Positions 30,401 to 42,400 of a stretch of 64,000 bases of DNA are shown here, one piece after another (the first letter of the stretch is position 1; each line of letters begins with the position of its first letter). A model generated the notes under the pieces. That model was not told the origin of the DNA. It did no database searches and saw only the letters and a program-made list of their open reading frames with translations. Source of the stretch: Mytilus californianus (lineage: Eukaryota > Mollusca > Bivalvia > Mytilida > Mytilidae). Made by a program: the position numbers and the translations under genes. The stretch spans positions 117,270,771 through 117,334,770 of the forward strand of contig NW_026262581.1 of NCBI RefSeq assembly GCF_021869535.1, read 5' to 3'.

Positions 30401-33400
30401 TGGGTTGTTTGATGTTGTTGGTTTCTAACGCTTCTTTCATTATTTTGGGCTATATCATGACGACAATTTCTTTATCAAAGGAGCAAGTTGGGATGTAAGG
30501 AGAGAGCAACCGACCTATGGTAGATTAAGATTCAGATCCATAGGGAATCTGAAATTAACGTCCTTTTTTAGTTCTAAGATCAGTTTTAATTCCTAACAAA
30601 TGCAGTTTACTATCAAAGTAATTCATGATTATTTCCTAATTATTCAAATATGCAATGATGTGGAAAAATAATGTCATATAAGTAAACCTTAGCTATTCAT
30701 ACTTCTTCAGTCTCTTTATTACATAATTTTAGACATTCGTTTTCTTTCAGTCTGTTGCAAATAAAAAAGTGTTTAAAACATAAACGTTATTCCTCCTCAA
30801 CTTCTACTTGATCTTATTTTGTTTAATCTTTTGCATTCTACATAGGTATTTTCTATGAAAGAACAAAACGGTGTCAATGTCAAAATTAGAAAGCATGAGT
30901 TAAAAATGTACCAAAAATACAAACAAGAGTCCACAACACAATACAGAGAACACCTAAAGATCTACACTGACAGTTTGTATATTGATATTCTTTATTTCTT
31001 AGCGTCAGTACGTGTTTCTCCATGAAGCAATATTAGAAGCAGTGATGTGTCCTAATTCTGGAATTCCTTCGAAAGATTTTCCTGATTTATATAAAGAGTT
31101 AATGATGCACGATTCAAGTAGAAATAAAACAAAACTCCAAGTGGAGTATCAGGTATGAGTATATTTCTGGTTTATTTCTTTGTACTCCAATCAATTCTTC
31201 AATTACATTTCTGCAAACTTCACTTAACATTTCTATAAATGAAGATAAAATACAAGAAAGATAAAAAAAAAACCAATTCTGTAATTACTAGTTATAACAT
31301 ATCTAATAAAATGTAAAATTCCAATATATATATATGTTGTCTTTTTCCATAGCGAATGAACGCAATGTGCGAAAAACATGAAGATAATGTATTTGATCAA
31401 GGTAAAATTCCTGAAAATAGGACAAAGAATAGAGACAGTACAATACTTCCAGGTATGTAGCTGCTTTATTAAATTAAAACGACCAAAAAAACAAAGAGTT
31501 AACAATTGTTACTGTCGACACATTTTAATGTAGTGAGCTTCTGTTGTAAACTTGGCTGATTGCAACAAATTAAGATTTAAATACTGAAAAATTAAACTTC
31601 TGCGAGTAATTTATATATGGCAAAACTACATCTTAAAGATTTTGAATACCAAGTAACTGATTCTTGTAACTTCATTACATGTACATTTCATTTTAAGGGC
31701 AGATCTACTTATTTGTATTGGTTTTGTAGTTGAATATGAAATGCCAATTCTGTCAACATTTGTGGAAGGACACAATGAATATATCAATGCCGTATTCTTA
31801 CCTGTAAGTCAAATAGTTTGAAATCATTTTAAAATTTTGTAACATAGTTTTATTTGATTTTAATTTTGTAATTGTGAAATTGCATATGCAAATGTAAAAA
31901 AGAACTCTTTCATATACAAAGTAGCAAACATACTTGAATAGTAATTACACTTATTGAATTCAAAAATTGAAAAGACTTCCTATACATATTCTTCTTGCAT
32001 ACTTAATATAAATACAATTATCGCACCTTGAAAACGTTCTCTCAATTGAGTTTACCTCCTGAATATACATAGCTTGTGACAGTTAAAATATTTAGATTTT
32101 ATTTTTTCATCATGCCAAAAACTTCATAATGTTTATATTTTCCATGATATAAAACATACTATAAACACATTGAATTATGGTTACACGTCAATGAGACAGG
32201 AACACCTACCTCCTTCCTTCCCAAGAAAACAAAACACAAAAGAAAATCAAAAACAAATAAGACGGGTATTTACTGTATTTCATATTTAATTCATTCTGTG
32301 CACTCATGATTGCGTGACGCGTACTGCAGGTCGCTGTATTATACTGCTTTACATTACTACTTGTATTTATTACTTTTTTCAAAAATGAAAAGTCCATTTG
32401 TAAACAGATATTATCCAAAGTGTTCAGTTTAATCATAGTTTTAAATCCTTTAAATGTTGCTTATATATCCACGTTGCAAGTTGTACAAACAGACAGAAGT
32501 GACACGGAAAATCACTAATGTAATAGATAACGACAATAACATGTAAAAAACTAAGCAAAATAAAAACAGTATAAATCCCTTCATTTTCTATGTTGTTGTA
32601 TGTGTTCCTTTAATATTATTCAGTTTTGTTATCACATATTTTAGTAAAATTAACAAATGCGATCGGTAGAATTTGTTCATTGGTGATCTATGATTAAATG
32701 AAAATGGTTTTCTGGTATATTTTAAAGGGCTACAAAAATAAGAAAGCATTCATAGTAACACAGTTGCCACTTTATCATACGAAAATGGATCTTTGGAGGC
32801 TGGTGTACGACCACAACATACAAACAATTGTTATGCTCAACCAAGTTAAAGAAGATACGGTTAGTATAAGAACTCTTAAAAAATACCAGGCTTATAATTT
32901 TGAACGCCAAACTCCCGTTTTGTATAATATAAAATTTCGGATTTGCGACATCACGTACACATTATATTTACTTAACACTAAACATGCTCAAAATTTGAAT
33001 GCATCGAAATATAATTTAATAATGAAAATGCATAAAACGTTTGTGATACACGACTGATGCAGTAAAGCATAAGTTAAATCGAAGGTCCGGAATTCTCTTA
33101 TAAGACTATTCAGGGAACTTCGAATTAAAACAGTGAAACGACCAAATGAATTACGAAGTTGAAGAACGTTAAAACCAAACAGTCGAAAAAATGTACCAAA
33201 CCTGGCTAAGGCCATCAAAGACTGTGATTGAATAACGTTAGTGTATGAACATTTTAAACATTTTTAGTATATGCATTTCTGTTCAAAATAATATGATTAA
33301 TATAGACGATGAGGTCATATTTTATCATGTGAATTTTTAATCTTTTAACATAAAATGTGTTCTGCTATGAAAAATTAAAGGCATTATTTGGTACCTGAAA

Positions 33401-36382
33401 TTGCAAAAAAAAAAAAAACCCCAAAAAACTACAATTCGTATACCATTAGCTTGATTGGTAAATGAATATGATTGTATCAACTAGGCACTTCGTAATGTTC
33501 AAGTAACCACATAAACATGTCGAAATTAATATATTGGGCCAAATATGTTCTTTCTTCAGTTTTTGTCTTCATACAAGAAGTTTGAAGATAAAATGCAAAA
33601 ATGATTGACAAAATAATAACAAATAAATACTGATATCTGAGATAACAAATGTTTCGTAAATATCTGGAGGAAGCTATTCATACAAAGGTTAAGGTTTGAC
33701 CTTTTCTGAAAAGGTAAATCCAGAATAGCACTTCAGACGCACTCAATTTATAACACATCATTTTCATTAAAACTAGCACTGGATTGATTAACCCACCATT
33801 TTCTTCGGGTAATATTAGATACATAGTGTGATAGTGATCTAATACGATATATGCTATCACCCCATATGGAATATACTGACCCCATATATATCGTATTTGG
33901 TCACTAGCACACTATGTAACGAATTTATCTTACCGACTGTCTTAACATGTGGTATATAGACTACTGGCATATCAAAGTCATCAAGTCTTTAATACCGTTC
34001 GTATTAAGAACCTACTTCCATTGGTCTATACAAAAACAAATGCCAACAATAACAAGTTGTTAGTTTTGAATGTGTTTTATGAATTTATTTCAATCATTCA
34101 TTATCAATTTCTTCGTCTGTTGAAAAGTTTAAGATTTTCCTCAACACCGTGTTCTTTTTATAAAGGGACGTAACACCACTACTAACCGTGTATTGAAATA
34201 AGCCCCGCCTACTTACCCAATATGGAACCCTACTAACCCAATATGGAATATACACGGTCTCCGCGCGGTTGCTTTTAACCAATCATATTCCTAGAAATGT
34301 ATAGGAGGTAACATATTGCCTGTTCCAAGTCAGGAATATGACAGTTGTTTTTCACTCGTTCCGTTGATTGGTTACGTTTGATTTGGTCAGTTTTTATGGG
34401 CTTCCCCTTTTTGAATTTACCTTGGAGTTCGGTTTTTCTGTTATACTTTTTTGATACCTCTTCTAGTTAAATGGTAGTCTCGAGAATATCATCAGCCAAG
34501 AAGTGTGCTCCGGTACTGACAAGATTTATAACATTTTTTACTAAAAATGTCCCGTGGATAAATAACGAAATTAGTAAGAAACTAAGGTTTCCAACTCCCT
34601 AAGGCAAAGTTGATCAGATAAATTTGGCTGTTCTTTTTATGTTCTTTTTCTTAGTATAGCCCCTAACATGTCTACTTGTTTATGCATTCCTGACTTTCAA
34701 ATGTTAAGGTTTAAGTTTTCCTCATCAAGGAGAATCCAGTAAAGCACGTCGAACGCACTAAATTTATAACGTGATTTTCATTAAATGAAATTTTCGAATT
34801 CAGAAGACCAAATTGCGGCCTGTAAGCAATATTTAAAAAAAAATATTGTTGATTGAATAACCTGTATAGGCATTATTTTGGATAAGTCCTAATTTCAATG
34901 CCTATCCTGACATGAATATTTTCCTTTATTTTATAATTTGGACAATCTAAACGCACTTTTTGCCAAAGGTATATGTATTGTATATTGCAGGAGCATTTTA
35001 TGATTATATTATACACGAAGCATCCTTAATGATCATGTCAATTATTGTAGCATAATAATGTCAGTAAATGCACAATTCACTTTACGTACAGAAAGGAAAA
35101 TAATCTTTTATACGACGTTTTGATTTTTAACTCTATAATAAGTTTCAATCTAATATTAACAAAAGTCGTATTAAGACAAAAAAACAAAAAATGCGTAAAT
35201 GTTGTCTTCAGAAGGTGCATGTCACTAAATGAGAGTTTTTCAAAATTAATGAGATATTGATTAAGCTAGTAATTAATTATTGTATGAAAAATATGCATTT
35301 GAAAAAATATATACAGATATATATATATTTATTTTGGAAATTATATTAATTTCTATATAGCTTTAGTCTTGTTTCTCAAATGTTGTTTTTATCAAGTATA
35401 AATAAAGCTTATTATGTAAAAAAAAATCTTACCTAGGATGCGTATTGGCCTGAAAATCAAGAGACACCAATCCAAATAGGAGCTTTTAAAATAGAACTTA
35501 CAACAATGGAATCAAAGCCTTACTGTAACTGTTTACATCTTACCTTGAAGTATAAAACCTGGGTATGTACAAATAAGCTTCAATCTCTTTGTTATCAATT
35601 TGAACATAAGAAGATGTGGTATGATTGGCAATGAGACAATTTTCCACCAGAGTCCAAATGACGTGGATGTAAGCATTAACGTCATTGTATCGGCTTTTAC
35701 AACGAGCTGAAACCATACTGTATAGTCGGCTATAATTTGCCATAACAAGCTAGAATACTTCAAATACGTACATGATAAACCCACCCAATTAAGAAAAAAC
35801 TAAAAAAATATGTATTTTTGTCTTGTCGGTCAATAGTTTAGCTAAGTCCAATAAGAAGAAAAAGAATGATTATATGCGAACTCATACAAACAAGTTGTTT
35901 GAATGTTCAATTTTAATGCAAAACACCATTTATGTTTTAAACTTTAAACTCGAACTAAAAAATCGAGATTACATTTCAATAATATATTCATCAATTATTA
36001 TTTTTTTCATATTGTAAATCGCACATTGTAAGTAACCTATTGCAATATTTCTTGTATCTGGATATATACTTCATACTCGTATGGCACATAGATGTTTTTA
36101 TTACTTTTAGGATGAAAGGTCTTTGGTAATGTATCAAGCAAAGTTTTGGGATGACAATGATGTAGTTCCAGATTCAAAAGAGGATTTGTTTAATTTATTA
36201 TTTGAAGTGGAGAATAAATCTAATAATGGCGACAATAGTCCTATCCTTGTTCACTGCCTGTACGTGGATGTTTAAATATTCTAGAATACTGGTTATAGTT
36301 GAATCATCATCTTAATTAAGTTGCTCTGTGCTAATGCGCTAATATATAGGCTAACACATTTAGACTTAAGGAGACAAATGGA

Positions 36383-36440
<58 letters not shown>

Positions 36441-39400
36441 TGGTATTACTATTATTTCTTTTTTCAATGTTTATTGTCATAAATAGTAACTAATATAAAA
36501 TTTGGAGGCACATTTGCAGATGGTTAAAAAACACACAGCCCTATAAAACCACATAAAATAGTTACAATACATTTACTCCTATCTTTGAATCACATTTTAA
36601 AAATCTAGACATGCACCGTATGAGAAATATAACTTGACGGACCTCTTTTTACGTAAGTCATACAATCCATCCTCAATCCTCAATCCAAACGTCTCAAATC
36701 GGAAATAGGACAAAATCGAGAAATGATCAAATAAGACAAATTGTCTAGTAGCTAAAGATATAAGTCGAAGAAAGTTTTGAATGAATATTGCTTCATTCGA
36801 GTACAACAATAGTCGGGCGTAGGGGTACAAAATTAGTATAGATTGAAACACTGACTGAAAATCCAAATAGAATTTTTAACATATCTGCGTCAAATCACTT
36901 TTTAACATTTAGGGTGTGAGTATTGGGTTAACAAATCTCAAAACTCTCACACCTTAAATGTTTAAAGCCAAGGACGTATAACTACCTAGACTTGTGATGA
37001 GCTTTATGACTAATGGGACTCGAAAAACCGAGCCAAATCAGCTTAAGTTCAACTTTGTTTGAGGGAGTTAGAATCTTAGTTTCTTTGTTAAAATATCAAT
37101 CCACCAAACTCAACAAATTTATTAGTCGATAAAAAATTCTGCATTTTTATGATATCATCTTCGGTGCATTTTTTATGCATTCAATGTGGTATTTCAAAAA
37201 ATAAGATTTTCCATTACCTTAAACAAGGAATTTGTATTAACTATTCCCATTTTTGCAGGAAAATACTCTGTTAAATGAGAAGAATTTAAAAGAATATAAA
37301 AACCCGATCGAAAATGTATTTACAAAAATAGAAAGGATTTCAATCTCGCACATTTTCGTTGTATCTAATCTTGCAATAATCATGGTGACAGGAGCAGTTT
37401 AGATAGAAAAAAGCTCGAAGTTACGTGAACAGACTACATAATACAATATAACTAAATAAAAATGACAACTATAGTCATATACATATATGAGTGTTTAGCA
37501 TTTATAATTTATTAACTAATCTGAATCAGTTTATGACTTACTGACTAACTCGAAGTAGTCCGCTCAACATTATGTGTTTGGTACTTTTGTAGAATATAAA
37601 GTCATGAAACTCGAGCCATTCATTTAATGATAATATGTCACTTGTCATTATCATTAGCTAGATAAAGATGAATACATGTCTGAAAAAAAAAATCATCAAA
37701 CATACAAGGCCTACAATTTGGTACGCAAGACGCGTATTTCGTCTACATAATATAAACAAGACTCGTCATCCAGTAAATAAATGTAAAATGAATAAAAGAG
37801 TTGGTATGATAAAAGTCATAATTTGGCTCCTGAAATGACAAAAATAGAAAAAATATTCAAGCCTTTCAGAAATTATGTAAATAAGCAAATGTACAAATTG
37901 ATATGATCTGGACACTAGTGAAGTAAAGTAATTTGTGATGTGACTATGATGGCATTAAGGCATATTTGCCCTTAAATGGGCGTATTACACACAGTCTTTG
38001 GACAAATTATACAAGGGATTTCCTTAAAATTGTTTTACGCACATCAACATTTTAGTAAAATTCATCTGGTAGCAAAATATATTTTTGGGTAAAGCCTCTT
38101 AGTTGGCTATCTTTATTGAAGACGAGATCTCAAAATGTGGCTTTTTGGCAGTTTTTGCAGTTTTGCCCTAAATTCAAGAAGTTAAAAGCCTGAATACAAA
38201 TATGTAAGACAATATTCGAAAATTAAAACAAATCTGTTGTCTGACTACGAAATTAATTTGGTTACTCTACTCTTAATGTGTGATGTAAATTCAAAGTTCA
38301 ATTTTTTTTTTTTAATTGTTCTTTATTACATTCAATAGAAATGGTTGTGACAAAAGTGGACTATACTGTGTCTTGGCGACAGTGCTAGAACGACTGAGAA
38401 TAGAACAAGATATCGATATTCAGCACATCATTAAACAAACGAGAAATAGAAGACCACAGATTATCTTAAACTATGTAGGTAGAAAAATCTTTTTATACGA
38501 TTAATGTATGTTTTCAAGTCAACAACATGGTCATTAAAAGGTCATTTTATGCAATAAAATATCCACTTTTGTTTCATTTGAATGTATTTGTAGTAAAATA
38601 CAAGTTTTGAAAATTCATTCATTCATGAATCAAAACTGATGTTTGATTTAACCAATTTAATTTATTCACAACTTTTCAACACTAGAGGCTATTTAGAGCT
38701 CAGCATATTGATAAGATAAGAGTTCAAAGATGGGCGCGTGTTATAACCTCTACAAAAGTTATTTTAGCAGACGTTTTAACACAAAATAAGAAGATGTGGT
38801 ACGATCGCCTATGAGACAACTTTCCACCAGAGACCAAATAACGTATTTTGACTGCTTAAGTTAACATAATGTATTTGGCGCACAAAAGCAAGTTAACTTA
38901 ATCTGTGGTAGACCAGACTTATGTCTACGTTTTAGGTCTGCTTGTTGACAATATCTAACAAAGACCACACCTTTGGATGTGTGTACTTTTCACCAGTCCC
39001 ACACAACTATACTCCAGACCAGACATTTGGACAAGTCTGCTTTTGACACTAAATTTGTTTCTCTTTTAACAGTGTAGCTCTCTCTTTGGTAAAAGAACAT
39101 CATAATATTATATTAGTTTGTTTGCGATATGTTGATATCCAGAAACAAGAACATTTTATTACACTTTATCAATCAATACACAGCGGACCTGATTTAAATT
39201 TAACTTTAGTTTGGAGCAGAACAAACTCAACAGCATAGCCGGTTCAATCGATGCAGTCCAGTTGAAGTTAACATCATCGAGTTAATCTCAGAAGCGGAAA
39301 TGTAAACAAATAACTCTTTCTTAGGCCATAATAACAATTCGAGGATTTGTAATTACATGAGCAACACGACGGGTGCATCATGTGGAGCAGAATCTACTTA

Positions 39401-42400
39401 CCCTTCCATAGCACCTGAGATCAACCCCGGTTTTTGGTGGGGTTCGTGTTGCTCAGTCTTGGATTTTCTATGTTGTGTTTAGTGTACTGTTGTTTGTTTT
39501 TTTGGTCTTTTTCTTTTTTTTTGGAATGGCGTTGTCATTTTATTTTCGACTTATGAGTTTGAATGTCCCTTTGATATCTTTCGCCTCTCTTTTTCAAGGA
39601 CTAAGTTTGATTTTTAAGTCCACTTCACTTTGTTTCTAGGACTGGTTGAAGAAATTCTTAAGGCTGTCACAATTTAACTTTGAAAAGTCAAAATATTTGG
39701 TCATCAAGTTAACTTGATGTGCATTTTATGACCGCACCATCTGTACTTTTGATATTTTTGGAAACAATCTCATTGACAAAAACCTGAACATCTCTTTTTA
39801 TAGTTAAGCAAAACGACATGTAAGCTTTGATTTTTGTCTTATAATGTTACCTTACCAGTGATCGTACATCATTACAAGGTAATACATTCTCGGAAAAAAT
39901 CACTTGTTGATTATAAAATTTGCTTATTTATAGAGAAACATTTTAGTTCGATAACTTTTGCTGTATAAGTGATGAACATTAAAATGAAACTATTAGTTTT
40001 AACACGTCCTGATAAATAAACTATACAATGTTTTGTAATGCAGGTTTAAATTATCCGTATTTATTAATTTCTATAAATTTAAAACACAAAATGGAAAATA
40101 TATAACACCGTGGCTAGAGGGAAACAAGCAACAAAAATACTACGCAAAAAAATCAACATTGTGCAACACGAACCCCTTTTTTAAAAACGGAGCGGAACTA
40201 AAGTGCTCTGTATAGTAGGGTTTTCTATACGAATTGTATTTGAAAAAAAAATTAGCATATTCACCAGAGGAAAAGGATATTCACCGTGCTAAATGTCACG
40301 TGGTTTATCCTGTATAATAATGGTAAAAATTTTGACGTACAATTGGTTTTGGTAAATATTTGTCTCTCTCTCGGAATTAAACAATTACAATTTTGTACTG
40401 TCTTGTTACGGTAAAAATGTGGTTGAACGATACATAGCTGGGTCATCAAAATGTTCGACTAAACATCTTTCTAAAGTACTGATTACTATTCTTTCTACAG
40501 TTAAAGATGGGCTTCAAAAATATTGTGATGAGATATATTCTACCAGTGGTGTTAACCAGATGTGGATTCTCAAAAATTCGAAAGACCTACTGCTTAATCT
40601 TCGATCACAATCTTTGCAATTTTGCAGCAACATAAAGACTTTTGATTTTTCTACGCTTTACACTACTATTCCCCATGCTCAGTTGAAAGATCGACTTCAC
40701 CATCTCATTAAACAGAGCTTTTTCTATAGAAATGGGAATCGTAGATACGAATTTCTTGTTTTGGGTTACAATAATTCATATTTTGTGAAGAACCACACTG
40801 AATCTACCAGAAAATATACTGAAGATGATATTATCAAAATGTTGGACTTTTTGATCGACAATATATTTGTTGAGTTTGGAGAATTTATATTTCAACAGAC
40901 AGTCGGTATTTCAATGAGCACTAATTGTGAACCCCTACTGACCGATTTGTTTTTGTATTCGTATGATGCAGAATTCATTCAGAACCTTCTAAAAGACAAA
41001 AAGAAAAAGCACCTTGCGAAATTCTTTAATTTTACTTTCCGATATATTGATGATGTCCTATCATTGAATAACCCATATTTCAGCCAATACTTACATCTCA
41101 TTTATCCCAGTGAACTTGAAATTAAGGATACTACTGATACTAGAAGGACTGCTTCATACCTTGATCTTTTCCTCAATATTGACACAGATGGACGACTTCA
41201 CACGAAAATTTATGATAAACGGGACGATTTCAACTTCCCAATTATGAATTTCCAATTTCTCAGCAGTAACATACCCTCTGCCCCTTCGTATGGTGTTTAC
41301 ATATCTCAGTTGATACGTTATGCTCGTGCATGTTCACACTATACGGACTTCATATACAGGAGTATGCTCCTAACGCAGAAATTGCTCTAACAAAGTTATG
41401 CGGAGGACAGATTAAATATGACACTCCGTAAATTTTACGGACACCATCACAAATTGGTCGATCCATACGATGTGTCTTTGTCCAAACAAACTAAGGACAT
41501 TTTTACCACGTGTTAGATTGTGGTTTGACATTACGTCGTCTGATCTTTTAATTACCGAAAGTGACTTATTCCCGATTGTGACTGTTTTGCTGAGTGTGAA
41601 TTCGCATTGCTATAAGACGTGACACGGTACCTTTCTATCCAAAATTCATGTATTTAGTTTTGACGTTATACTTGTTACTCTCATCGGATTTTGTCAAATG
41701 TCTTATCGTTTGTAGTTGTAAATCTTATTTTTTTCTGTTGTATTCGTGTGTTATGGTAAAGATTATTAATCACCCTGTTTGTTAATTAGATTTTAGTTTG
41801 GGTCAACTAAATTTATACGATATATTTGGTTTACAGTTTGATTTAGAAGAAACACCGACATAGCTAGATAATACTATTAATTATCTTATTACTACTACAT
41901 TTTATTTTGATTAGTATTGTAATTTTCATTGTTATTGATAAATGTTATATGAGTATTATAAACCAAATCTTGAATTCTATCCTAATTCTATCCTATTTTG
42001 GGGAAATTTCAGAAATTCAAATGTGACGTCACCATTTTTTAGCGTTGATCTCTTTGGCTTACTCGGCTGTGAATTTTTATGTGCTGGGTTATGTTGTTTT
42101 ATGTATCCGTTTTTATTCTGTAGTTAGTCACCACTTCGGTGTTATCATGTATATCTATTATATAGTCATTTTTATAAATTTACTGTTTACAAAAGTATGA
42201 ATTATTCTAAATACTAAGGATTTTCTTATCCCAGACATATAACCTAAGCCGTATTTGGCACAACTTTTTGGAACTTTTGGTCCTCAATGCTCATCAACTT
42301 TGTACTTGTTTTGGCTTTCGTACTTTTTTGATCTGAGCGTCACTGGTTAATCTTCTGTGGACGAAACGCGCGTCTTGCGTATTAAATTTTAAACCTGGTA

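Noticed and set aside
35533..35784. Overlapping minus-strand open frames of 83 and 67 codons
   Set aside because: They are antisense to the D2 exon and the adjacent short repeat; no domain signature.
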